From: Propionibacteriaceae bacterium
GTDB taxonomy: Bacteria > Actinomycetota > Actinomycetes > Propionibacteriales > Propionibacteriaceae
NCBI GenBank assembly: GCA_031266665.1
Contig: JAISAO010000087.1
Location: forward strand, 1 to 40,006
Reading direction: 5' to 3'
Length of the DNA stretch: 40,006 nt
Under the pieces are notes generated by a model that was not told the origin of the DNA, did not search any database, and worked only from the letters and a program-made list of their open reading frames with translations. Each line of letters opens with the position of its first letter. The first letter of the stretch is position 1. Below are positions 31,505 through 40,006 of this stretch, piece by piece. Made by a program: the position numbers and the translations under genes.

Positions 31505-31933
31505 ATGCCAGACGACGTGACGCTAGACGACCCGGACGGAAACGAACTGGGGGATGATCCGGCTGCGGTTGATGATGACGGCCCGGTGGTCGTCGATGGC
31601 GATGACGCCGATGGCGATGACTTGGCCGCCGATGACGGCTCGTTCGCCGCTGGCGATGATGATCCGGCGGGGGCCGGGGACGAGATGGTCGAGCCTCTGC
31701 CCCAGCCGCCGGCCACCGGGCACGCCTGGATCGATGCCGCTCTGGCCGGATTGGCCGACTTGGACCAGGCGGCGGTGGACCAGCACCCGGCCCGCTTGGC
31801 CCGCGCCCATGAGACCCTGCGCGCCGCCCTCGACCCGGACGACGCCGAGACACCCGCTCCCGGTCTGTTCTCCGCGCCCGGGCGGTCTGACGATTCGTCG
31901 GCCACGCTCCCGACCGGCGCCGGTTCGGTCTGA
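31505..31933 (+). CDS. Small acidic protein upstream of tlyA
   Basis: A 142-residue protein. The first 60 or so residues are extremely Asp-rich and surely disordered. Residues about 74-112 (WIDAALAGLADLDQAAVDQHPARLARAHETLRAALDP) match the short helical protein often encoded just before tlyA in actinobacteria (pattern DAALARLAELD..P..H...Y..vH..L...L). A Ser/Pro tail follows. It ends 9 bases before the tlyA start and is probably co-transcribed with it. Function unknown. Confidence 0.75.
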   Translation: MPDDVTLDDPDGNELGDDPAAVDDDGPVVVDGDDADGDDLAADDGSFAAGDDDPAGAGDEMVEPLPQPPATGHAWIDAALAGLADLDQAAVDQHPARLARAHETLRAALDPDDAETPAPGLFSAPGRSDDSSATLPTGAGSV

Positions 31934-31942
31934 GGCTGGGAC

Positions 31943-32665
31943 GTGCGGCTGGACCGGGCCTTGGTCGAGCGGGGCTGGGCCCGCTCCCGTGGGCAGGCCG
32001 TCGAACTGATCCGGGCCGGGCGGGTGAGCGTCGACGGCCTCGTGGTCGGCAAAGCCAGTTTCGAGGTGGCGGACGACGCCCGCTTGGCGGCGGACCAGGA
32101 CCACTATGTCTCCCGGGCGGCCCACAAGCTGGCGGCCGCCCTGGACGAGTCCGCCACCATGGTGCCGCCCCGAGTGCTCGACGCCGGGGCCTCGACCGGC
32201 GGCTTCACCCAGGTCTGTCTGGAGCGGGGGGCGGACCAGGTCTACGCCGTCGACGTCGGCCACGGCCAACTGGCCCCCGTCATCCGCCAACACCCCCGGG
32301 TGGTGGTCTGGGAGGGGGTCAACCTGCGCCGTCTGACCCTGGAGCAGGTCGGCGGCCAGCCGGTCGGGTTGATCGTGGCCGATGTCTCCTTCATCTCCTT
32401 GACCTATCTGGTGGCGCCCCTGGCGGGGGTGCTGGCGCCCGGCGGCATAGCCCTGCTGCTGGTCAAACCCCAATTCGAGGTCGGCCGCGACCGTCTCGGC
32501 CCGGGCGGTCTGGTGATCGATCCGGCGGACCAACGGGCGGCCGTGGAAAAGGTGGCGGCGGCCGGGGCGGCCGTCGGCTGGCGGGCCGACTGGCGCGCCC
32601 CCAGCCGACTGCCCGGCGAACACGGCAACCAAGAGTTCTTCCTCCGCTGCCGCTCGGCCCCCTGA
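31943..32665 (+). CDS. tlyA: TlyA family 16S/23S rRNA 2'-O-methyltransferase
   Basis: A 240-residue S-adenosylmethionine-dependent methyltransferase. Mycobacterial TlyA methylates 16S and 23S rRNA 2'-OH groups, which makes ribosomes sensitive to capreomycin. An N-terminal S4 RNA-binding domain (about 1-60: RLDRALVERGWARSRGQAVELIRAGRVSVDG) is followed by the methyltransferase domain with LDAGASTGGFTQ (79-90). The K-D-K-E catalytic tetrad fits K62, D147, K175 and E231. GTG start, with no strong ribosome site. The following gene order (nadK, recN) is the standard actinobacterial one. Confidence 0.93.
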   Translation: MRLDRALVERGWARSRGQAVELIRAGRVSVDGLVVGKASFEVADDARLAADQDHYVSRAAHKLAAALDESATMVPPRVLDAGASTGGFTQVCLERGADQVYAVDVGHGQLAPVIRQHPRVVVWEGVNLRRLTLEQVGGQPVGLIVADVSFISLTYLVAPLAGVLAPGGIALLLVKPQFEVGRDRLGPGGLVIDPADQRAAVEKVAAAGAAVGWRADWRAPSRLPGEHGNQEFFLRCRSAP

Positions 32666-32694
32666 GCCGACGGGCCTCACCGCTGGCGGCGCGA

Positions 32695-32755
32695 CTCAGC
32701 CTTGATCCACTGATGGGGTCGCCCGGTGGTCGAGAAGCGGTGGATCAGGGCTGAG
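32695..32755 (+). repeat. Large imperfect inverted repeat between tlyA and nadK
   Basis: Arms of 16 bases (32695-32710 and 32740-32755) pair at 15 of 16 positions around a 29-base loop. It may end transcription of tlyA. In addition TGAGCCGACGGG, which includes the tlyA stop codon at 32663, recurs at 32752. Confidence 0.7.
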
Positions 32756-32769
32756 CCGACGGGGGCCAC

Positions 32770-32775
32770 TACAGT
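32770..32775 (+). promoter_or_regulatory. -10 box of leaderless nadK transcript
   Basis: TACAGT ends 6 bases before the nadK GTG start, after the inverted repeat. Confidence 0.5.
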
Positions 32776-32781
32776 GGGGGC

Positions 32782-33711
32782 GTGAACCAACCAGCCCCTG
32801 GCAGAGGGCCGCGCCGCCAAATCGCCGTTTGGACCCATAGCGCCCGCCAGGAGGCCATCGAGATGGCGGCCCGTTTCGTCAAGGCGATGGCGGCCTTGGG
32901 GATCGACTGTTTGGCGCGGCCCGAGGCTCGGGCCGCCATCGCCGCCCAGGCCGGCGGCGCGACCCTGGGCGACATCGGCCGGCCGGTGGCCGGGACGGTC
33001 GAACTGGTGGTGGTCTTCGGCGGCGACGGCACCATCCTGCGGGCCGGGGAGTGGGCCTTGGAGGCCGATATTCCGCTGCTCGGCGTCAACCTGGGCCACG
33101 TCGGCTTCCTGGCCGAGCTGGAGGTGTCCCAGTTCGACCAGCTGGTCGACCGGGTGGCCCGCCACGACTACGTCTTGGAGCGGCGGTTGACGGTCAGCGT
33201 CGAGGTCTACCCGGCCGGGGCGCGGCAGGCCGGGTGGACCTCCTTCGCCATCAACGAGGTCTCGTTGGAGAAGGCCTCGCGCCAGATGATGATTGAGGTT
33301 CTGGCCTCGGTCGACCAGTCGCCGGTGTCGCGCTGGGGCTGTGACGGGGTGCTGGTGGCGACGCCGACCGGATCGACGGCCTACGCCTTCTCGGCCGGCG
33401 GGCCGGTGTTGTGGCCCGACTTGGAGGCCTTCCTGCTGGTGCCGCTGTCGGCCCACGCCCTGTTCAACCGGCCGCTGGTGCTGGGCCCCGAGTCCCAGGT
33501 CCGGCTGGAACTGGTCAGCCCGCTGGAGGCGGTGTTGTGGTGCGACGGCAAGCGGACCGTGACTGTCGCGCCGGGCGACAAGGTGGTGGTGCGGCGCTGC
33601 CGCCACTGGCTGTCCCTGGCCAGGCTGTCGGTCCAACCGTTCACCAACCGGCTGGTGAAGAAGTTCGCCCTGCCGGTCGAGGGCTGGCGCGGGCCGGCCG
33701 CCGGGCGTTAG
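32782..33711 (+). CDS. nadK: NAD kinase
   Basis: ATP- or polyphosphate-dependent kinase of 309 residues that makes NADP from NAD. The GGDGT motif is at 80-84 with catalytic D82, followed by PLLGVNLGHVGFLAE, the NEVSLEK segment, and the glycine-rich CDGVLVATPTGSTAYAFSAGGP. Length and motifs are typical. The GTG start is 6 bases after a TACAGT box, which gives it its own leaderless promoter. recN follows after 189 bases. Confidence 0.95.
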   Translation: MNQPAPGRGPRRQIAVWTHSARQEAIEMAARFVKAMAALGIDCLARPEARAAIAAQAGGATLGDIGRPVAGTVELVVVFGGDGTILRAGEWALEADIPLLGVNLGHVGFLAELEVSQFDQLVDRVARHDYVLERRLTVSVEVYPAGARQAGWTSFAINEVSLEKASRQMMIEVLASVDQSPVSRWGCDGVLVATPTGSTAYAFSAGGPVLWPDLEAFLLVPLSAHALFNRPLVLGPESQVRLELVSPLEAVLWCDGKRTVTVAPGDKVVVRRCRHWLSLARLSVQPFTNRLVKKFALPVEGWRGPAAGR

Positions 33712-33795
33712 CCGGGCCGCCGTGTCCAGCACGACGATCATGTCTGCCGCGACGGCCAGGCCGGACATACGGGCCGGAGCGACCGTGCTGGTTAA

Positions 33796-33867
33796 ACCGA
33801 TCATGACCCTCAGACCGATCACGACGCTGGGGCCGATCACGACGCTGGGGCCGATCATGACGCCCGG
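33796..33867 (+). repeat. 18-bp tandem repeat, four units, between nadK and recN
   Basis: Units begin at 33796, 33814, 33832 and 33850, each built around CCGATCACGACGCTGGGG with a few changes. The 18-bp period matches that of the lpqB minisatellite, although the sequence differs. The units fall in an open frame from a GTG at 33722 that ends inside the recN start (TGA 33905-33907), so a short coupled leader ORF is possible. Confidence 0.8.
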
Positions 33868-33900
33868 GACGGCCGCCAGGCGTGGAACGGGCGGGCCGCC

Positions 33901-35631
33901 ATGCTGACCGAGCTGACCATCGTCGATCTGGGGGTGATCGCTTCGGCCCGGTTGGAGCCGGCCGTGGGGCTGACGGTCGTGACCGGCGAGACCGGGGCTG
34001 GCAAAACCCTGGTGGTGACCGGTCTGGGCCTGCTGCTGGCCCCCCGGGGGGACCCCGGGCTGATCCGCCCCGGCCAGCCCCGGGCCCGGGTCGAGGCCCG
34101 TTTCGCCGACCCGCCGGCGGCGGTGCGGGAACAAGTCGACGCCATGGGCGGCGAACTGGACCAGGGCGAATTGATCTTGACCCGCCAGGTGGCGCCAGGC
34201 CGGTCGCGGGCGGCGGCCGGCGGGGTCGGCCTGCCGGCGGCGGCGGCGGCCCGGTTGGGGGCCGAGCTGGTGACCATCCACGGCCAGTTCGAGGCCGTCC
34301 GGTTGGACTCGCCGGCCCGCCAGCGGGCGCTCCTGGACCGGGCCGCCGGACCGGCCCAGGAGGAGGCCTTGGAGCGCTACACCGCCTTGTACGAGGCCCG
34401 CCGCCAACACCGGGCCGAGTTGGCGGAACTGGTCGGCCGGGCCCAGGAGCGGATTCGCCAGGCGGACGCCCTGCGCTTCGGCCTGGAGCAGATCGCCCGG
34501 GTCGATCCCCAGCCCAGGGAGGACGAGGCTTTGCAGGCCGAGGCCCGCCGGCTGCAGGCCGGCGACGAGCTGCGCCAGGTGGCGCTGTCCGCCCTGGCCG
34601 CCCTGGCCGGGGACGACGCCGCCGAGCGCTACGGCGCCCTGACCGGCTTGGCCCAGGCCCGTCGCGGCTTCGACCAACTGGCCGGCCGCGACCCGGCGGC
34701 CCGGCCCCTGGCCGACCAGGCAGACCAGTTGTTATTGCTGGGCAACGAGTTGGCCGGCCAGGCCGCCGCCTATCTGGCTGACCAGGAGGCCGACCCGGTG
34801 CGGCTGGAGCAGGTGGCCGCCCGCCTGGCCGCCCTCCAACCCCTGACCCGGCGCTACGGCGCCGACGTCGACCAGGTGATCGCCTGGGCCGAGCGGGCCC
34901 AAGACCAACTGGCCCAATGGGAGTCGGCCGACGACCGGGCGCAAGACATCCGGGCAACGCTCGACCGGCTGGAAGTGGAGTTGGCCGCCCTGGCGAGTGA
35001 CATCGGCGCCCGCCGCCGGGCCACGGCCGCCCGCCTGCAGGCCGCCGTCGAGGCCGAGTTGACCGACCTGGCCCTGCCCCAGGCCCGGCTCCAGTTCGCC
35101 GTCACGGCGCTGGACGAGCCCGGCCCCCAGGGCCAGGACCGGGTCGAGATCTGGTTCGCCGCCAACCCGGGGTCCAGCCCCCAGCCGCTGGCCAAGGCGG
35201 CCTCCGGGGGCGAGCTGTCACGGGTCCGCCTGGCCCTCGAGCTGGTGCTGGTCGGGACCGACGAGCCGACCACATTGGTGTTCGACGAGATCGACGCCGG
35301 CATCGGCGGCGCCGTCGGCGCCCAGGTGGGCCGTCGCCTGGCCCGGTTGGCGCGCTGGCACCAGGTCGTCGTCGTCACCCACTTGGCTCAGGTGGCGGCC
35401 TTCGGCCAACGCCACTTCGTGGTCCAGAAGGCCGCCTCGGACCAGACCACGACGACCGCCGTCCGCCGCTTGGACGAGTCCGAGCGCCCGGCCGAGCTGG
35501 CCCGCATGATGGCCGGCCTGGAGGATTCCGCCGGCGCCCAACAGGCGGCCGGCGAGCTGCTGGCCCTGGCCCGGGAGGCGGCCGAGACCGTGGCGGCGCC
35601 TTTGAGGCGCGAGGACGCCGGCCGGGCCTGA
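33901..35631 (+). CDS. recN: DNA repair protein RecN
   Basis: SMC-like ATPase of 576 residues for double-strand break repair. Walker A GETGAGKT at 29-36 follows the LTELTIVDLGVIASARLEPAVGLTVVTG opening. A long Ala/Gln/Glu-rich coiled coil spans about 150-390. The ABC signature ASGGELSRVRLALEL and Walker B TTLVFDEIDAGIGG lie in the C-terminal half, followed by VVVVTHLAQVAAFG. Length is normal for the family. No ribosome site is obvious before the ATG; translation may be coupled to a short upstream ORF. In Mycobacterium tuberculosis two other genes separate recN from pyrG; here pyrG follows directly. Confidence 0.95.
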   Translation: MLTELTIVDLGVIASARLEPAVGLTVVTGETGAGKTLVVTGLGLLLAPRGDPGLIRPGQPRARVEARFADPPAAVREQVDAMGGELDQGELILTRQVAPGRSRAAAGGVGLPAAAAARLGAELVTIHGQFEAVRLDSPARQRALLDRAAGPAQEEALERYTALYEARRQHRAELAELVGRAQERIRQADALRFGLEQIARVDPQPREDEALQAEARRLQAGDELRQVALSALAALAGDDAAERYGALTGLAQARRGFDQLAGRDPAARPLADQADQLLLLGNELAGQAAAYLADQEADPVRLEQVAARLAALQPLTRRYGADVDQVIAWAERAQDQLAQWESADDRAQDIRATLDRLEVELAALASDIGARRRATAARLQAAVEAELTDLALPQARLQFAVTALDEPGPQGQDRVEIWFAANPGSSPQPLAKAASGGELSRVRLALELVLVGTDEPTTLVFDEIDAGIGGAVGAQVGRRLARLARWHQVVVVTHLAQVAAFGQRHFVVQKAASDQTTTTAVRRLDESERPAELARMMAGLEDSAGAQQAAGELLALAREAAETVAAPLRREDAGRA

Positions 35632-35707
35632 GGCCCGCTCCCGGTCGGCCTTCTCGTCTCTCAGCCGACCCGCCGCGACCCAGCCGGCCGGCGTCCGTCC
35701 GGTCGGA

Positions 35708-35713
35708 TATGCT
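35708..35713 (+). promoter_or_regulatory. -10 box of near-leaderless pyrG transcript
   Basis: TATGCT ends 8 bases before the GTG start of pyrG, with no ribosome site between. Confidence 0.45.
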
Positions 35714-35715
35714 GA

Positions 35716-37383
<1,668 letters not shown>

Positions 37384-37387
37384 CGTG

Positions 37388-38269
37388 ATGGCGGGGGGCG
37401 AAGCGGTGACTGGAGGGACCGCCCCGGCGGCGCGGGTGGCCGTGACGCCGACGGTGGCTGACCCGGTGGCGGGGGGAAGCGGCGGTGGCGAGGACGGACG
37501 CGGCGGCTGGGGCGACTCGATGGCAGTCCCGGTGACGAAGGGAGCGGACCCGGTGGCGGGGGCCGCGCCGGCTCTGCCGGGGCCGACCTGGGACGGGGCG
37601 GACTTGGCCGACCGGCCCCGGCTGTGGCCGGCCCGAGAGCTGTCCCGCCACTCCGGCTGGGTGACCAGTTTCGTGACCGAGCAGGTGACGACGCCGACCG
37701 GCCAAGAGGTGCGGCGTGATTGGCTGCGCCACCCCGGGGCCGTCGCCGTCGTCGCCCTGGACGACCGGGAGCGGGTGGCCGTGGTGCGACAATACCGCCA
37801 CCCCGCCGCCTTCGAGCTGCTCGAGATCCCGGCCGGCCTGCTGGACGTGGCCGAGGAGGACCCTCTGACGGCCGCCCGGCGGGAACTGGCGGAGGAGGCC
37901 CAGCTTCAAGCCGCCGACTGGCGCACCCTGGTCGACTGGTTCACCAGCCCAGGGTCGAGCCAGGAGGCCATCCGGGTCTACCTGGCCCGCCGCTTGTCCC
38001 CCACGCTCCGCCCGGACGGCTTCGAGCTGACGGGCGAGGAAGCGGCCATGACGGTCGGCTGGGTCCGCCTGGACGAGGCCGTGGCCGCCGTTCTGGACGG
38101 CCGCTTGCAGTCGCCCACACTGGTGGTCGGCCTGCTGGCGCTGACCGCCCTCAAGACGACCAGCCGGCTAGAGGATTGTCGCGAGGCCGACGCCCCCTGG
38201 CCCGCCCGCCGCCGCCAGACCGCCCCGGACCGGCGCTGGCGCCCCGAGGTGGTGGGGGAGGAGCTCTGA
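37388..38269 (+). CDS. NUDIX hydrolase, ADP-ribose pyrophosphatase type
   Basis: A 293-residue protein. The NUDIX box is at about residues 153-175: GLLDVAEEDPLTAARRELAEEAQL keeps the G, E and REL-EE residues, with Gln in place of the usual Gly near the end. Other family marks are VAVVALDDRERVAVVRQYRHP before it and FTSPGSSQEAIRVYLAR after it. ADP-ribose pyrophosphatases of this neighbourhood (pyrG-NUDIX-xerD) are about 205 residues. Here the first 75 or so are a Gly/Ala/Val-rich extension. An ATG at 37520 would shorten it; a GTG at 37385 is another possible start. It is in an operon with pyrG. Confidence 0.88.
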   Translation: MAGGEAVTGGTAPAARVAVTPTVADPVAGGSGGGEDGRGGWGDSMAVPVTKGADPVAGAAPALPGPTWDGADLADRPRLWPARELSRHSGWVTSFVTEQVTTPTGQEVRRDWLRHPGAVAVVALDDRERVAVVRQYRHPAAFELLEIPAGLLDVAEEDPLTAARRELAEEAQLQAADWRTLVDWFTSPGSSQEAIRVYLARRLSPTLRPDGFELTGEEAAMTVGWVRLDEAVAAVLDGRLQSPTLVVGLLALTALKTTSRLEDCREADAPWPARRRQTAPDRRWRPEVVGEEL

Positions 38270-38277
38270 GCCCTGAT

Positions 38278-39498
38278 GTGGAACAAAGGCCCGACCGCAG
38301 TCGGGCCGACAGCCCAGGGGCCGTGTTACCCGCCCCACGGGCGGCCGGCCGGTCGCGGGTGGCCGATCCACCGATTCTCGACCACCGAGCGCTGAGCCCG
38401 GCGGCGGCGCCCCCGGCCGATCCCGCCCCGAAGTCCGATTCGGTTTCAGGCGACCGCGGTCCGGCCGACCAGAGTCGGACCAGCCTGGCGCCGACGGGTC
38501 AGGGCCGGGTTAGCGCGGGGCCGACGGATCGGACTTCGACCACCCCTGAGCCGATCACTCCGTCCCCGCCGAGCCACGCCTTGGAGCGGTCGGTGAAGGA
38601 CTATCTGAGCCACCTGGAGGCCGAGCGCGGCTTGGCCGCCGCCACCATCACGGCCTATCGTCACGACCTCGGGCTGTACCTCCATCATCTGGCCGCCCAC
38701 CAGGTGGCCGCGCCGGCCGATGTCTCCGAGGCCGTGGCGGCCAGTTTCGCCACCAGCTTGCGGGCCAGCGGTCTGAAGGCCGCCAGCATCGCCCGCAGCG
38801 TGGTGGCGGTGCGCGGCCTGCACCGTTTCTGGGCCGGCGAGGGTCTGACTCCGGACGACCCGGCCCGCGACTTGGAGCCGCCCCCGGTCGGCCGGCGGCT
38901 GCCCAAAGCCCTGACCGTGACCGAGGTCGAGGCCGTCATCGCCGCCACCGGGGCGTCGCTCCCCGGGGCGGGGGCGGCCGAGTTGCGCGACGCCGCCCTG
39001 GTCGAATTACTCTACGGCACCGGGGCCCGCGTCTCCGAGGCCGTCGCCTTGGACGTCGATGACATCAGCCGCGTCCTGGCCGACTTGTCGGTCGGTCTGA
39101 GGCTGCTGGGCAAGGGCGGTCGGGAACGGGTCGTTCCGGTGGGCCAATTCGCCCGCTCGGCCCTGGAGGCCTGGCTGACGCGCGGCCGACCCGACCTGTC
39201 CAGCCACGGCTCGGGCGGGCCGGCCCTATTCCTCAACGCCCGCGGCCAACGCCTCAGCCGACAATCAGCCTTCAACCGGTTGCAACTCTTGGCGGACCGG
39301 GCCGGCCTGGACCGCCGGCTCTCCCCCCACGCCCTGCGCCATTCCTACGCCACCCACCTGATCGACGGCGGGGCCGACGTCCGGGTGGTCCAAGAACTGC
39401 TCGGCCACGCCTCGGTCGCCACCACCCAGGTCTACACCTTGATCACGGCCGAGCACCTGCGTGAGGTCTACCGGACGTCCCACCCCCGGGCGCTCTAA
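38278..39498 (+). CDS. xerD: Tyrosine recombinase XerD
   Basis: Site-specific recombinase that with XerC resolves chromosome dimers at dif. From the GTG at 38278 it has 406 residues; the first 100 are Pro/Ala/Asp-rich and disordered. A TTG at 38581 would give the usual length of 305, so the start is uncertain. The core-binding domain begins at LERSVKDYLSHLEAERGL. Catalytic residues in 406-residue numbering: R251 (GTGARVSEA), K279 (LLGKGGRERVVP), H351 and R354 (PHALRHSYATHL), H377 (LLGHASVATTQVY) and nucleophile Y386. The pyrG-NUDIX-xerD order supports XerD rather than XerC. Confidence 0.93.
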   Translation: MEQRPDRSRADSPGAVLPAPRAAGRSRVADPPILDHRALSPAAAPPADPAPKSDSVSGDRGPADQSRTSLAPTGQGRVSAGPTDRTSTTPEPITPSPPSHALERSVKDYLSHLEAERGLAAATITAYRHDLGLYLHHLAAHQVAAPADVSEAVAASFATSLRASGLKAASIARSVVAVRGLHRFWAGEGLTPDDPARDLEPPPVGRRLPKALTVTEVEAVIAATGASLPGAGAAELRDAALVELLYGTGARVSEAVALDVDDISRVLADLSVGLRLLGKGGRERVVPVGQFARSALEAWLTRGRPDLSSHGSGGPALFLNARGQRLSRQSAFNRLQLLADRAGLDRRLSPHALRHSYATHLIDGGADVRVVQELLGHASVATTQVYTLITAEHLREVYRTSHPRAL

Positions 39499-39541
39499 GG
39501 CGCGGGCGGGGGAGCCGGGCGGAAAAGCTTTGGAGCGGGTC

Positions 39542-39558
39542 AGGCTCAATTCGAGCCT
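39542..39558 (+). terminator. Weak hairpin after xerD
   Basis: AGGCTC-AATTC-GAGCCT lies 43 bases after the xerD stop codon. The stem is short and there is no T-run, so the call is tentative. Confidence 0.35.
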
Positions 39559-39666
39559 CAGCGAGGTGGAGATCTCCTTGTCGTGACGTGCTCACGCAGT
39601 GGGCCAACCCAACGCTTCCTTGTGCTAGGGTGGGATAATCTCAGTTGTCATCCGAAAAGGATCCCG

Positions 39667-39960
39667 ATGACAGAGCCTCCCCTGCGGTGTTGGCACGACA
39701 ACGAGGCCAGGGCTCTCCTGGCCGGCGACCTGGCCACAGCCCACGATCTGGCCCGAGACGGCTTGTGGGCGCTCAACCCGGTCTCCGACCACTTGGGGGT
39801 CGCTTGGAGGGGCGGGACCGCCTGTGAGGTCTTCGGCTACGCCCTGCAGGATCAGAAAAACATCCTGGTGTCGGTCTGTCAGGAGGTCGAGGACGCCATC
39901 CAGGCCGCCCGCGTGGCGGAGCCGGAAGGCTGGTGGGAGGACTGCGAGGCGCCGCGGTGA
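39667..39960 (+). CDS. Small hypothetical protein
   Basis: A 97-residue protein that I do not recognise. It is acidic and partly helical (NEARALLAGDLATAHDLARDGLWAL, VCQEVEDAIQAARVAEPEGWWEDCE). The ATG has an AAAGGA ribosome site at 39656-39661. Its stop overlaps the next start by 3 bases, so it forms a coupled pair with the gene running off the edge. Confidence 0.6.
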   Translation: MTEPPLRCWHDNEARALLAGDLATAHDLARDGLWALNPVSDHLGVAWRGGTACEVFGYALQDQKNILVSVCQEVEDAIQAARVAEPEGWWEDCEAPR

Positions 39961-40006
39961 CCGACGTCAATATCAACATCGAGGCCATGCGGGCCATGCT
40001 GAACGG
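39957..40006 (+). CDS. Partial gene at the window edge
   Basis: A GTG start at 39957 overlaps the upstream stop (GTGA) and opens a frame beginning TDVNINIEAMRAMLNG before the window ends. Too little is present to name it. The overlap suggests that it works with the 97-residue protein. Confidence 0.45.
   Translation, partial: MTDVNINIEAMRAMLN

Overview
The window comes from a GC-rich actinobacterium. The evidence is the mtrA-mtrB-lpqB cluster, the rbpA / ppm1 / lnt neighbourhood, the tlyA-nadK-recN-pyrG-NUDIX-xerD string, an actinobacterial biotin regulon (bioQ, bioY-bioM-bioN), and many start codons that sit about 6 bases after a TANNNT -10 box (leaderless mRNAs). A methylmalonyl-CoA epimerase would fit a propionate-handling lineage such as Propionibacteriaceae, but that placement is only an inference.

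Layout. 1-1132: an Abi-like HEPN protein in less GC-rich DNA. 1409-4242: a DEAD-box helicase and methylmalonyl-CoA epimerase. 4386-5071: a small membrane protein and a bacterial PH-domain protein. 5379-8660: the biotin uptake locus, with a TetR regulator (bioQ) and two copies of one 13-bp palindrome, one before bioQ and one before bioY-bioM-bioN. 8668-9961: a small membrane protein and comF. 10232-14851 (reverse strand): mtrA-mtrB-lpqB. 15052-18204: lipoamide dehydrogenase, then a divergent HTH-MurA fusion. 18207-24312: accessory DNA holding an AlbA_2/Schlafen-type gene bracketed by a 26-bp direct repeat, remnants of a beta-propeller gene, a DUF1016/YhcG nuclease and a LacI regulator, and two unrecognised reverse-strand genes, one with a Cys-rich metal-site-like N-terminus. 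24364-27763: pyridoxal kinase, glycerophosphodiesterase and an MFS exporter. 28155-31466: rbpA behind a sigma-R-like promoter, ppm1 and lnt. 31505-39498: a small acidic protein, tlyA, nadK, recN, pyrG, a NUDIX hydrolase and xerD. 39667-40006: a small unknown gene and the start of another at the window edge.

How the genes work together. BioQ probably represses its own gene and the BioYMN ECF-type biotin transporter. MtrB-MtrA is an envelope/cell-division two-component system with lipoprotein LpqB as accessory. Lnt acylates lipoproteins and Ppm1 supplies polyprenyl-phosphate-mannose; their genes overlap by 4 bp. TlyA, NadK, RecN, PyrG and XerD are conserved housekeeping functions in RNA modification, cofactor and nucleotide supply, DNA repair and chromosome resolution.

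Two traits recur. Many conserved proteins carry long low-complexity Pro/Ala/Ser/Thr/Asp tails or linkers, several encoded by in-frame minisatellites. Several intergenic repeats look like copies of the 3' end of the neighbouring gene (PH-domain gene, lpqB, the murA-like gene, tlyA). No rRNA, tRNA or CRISPR array was seen.
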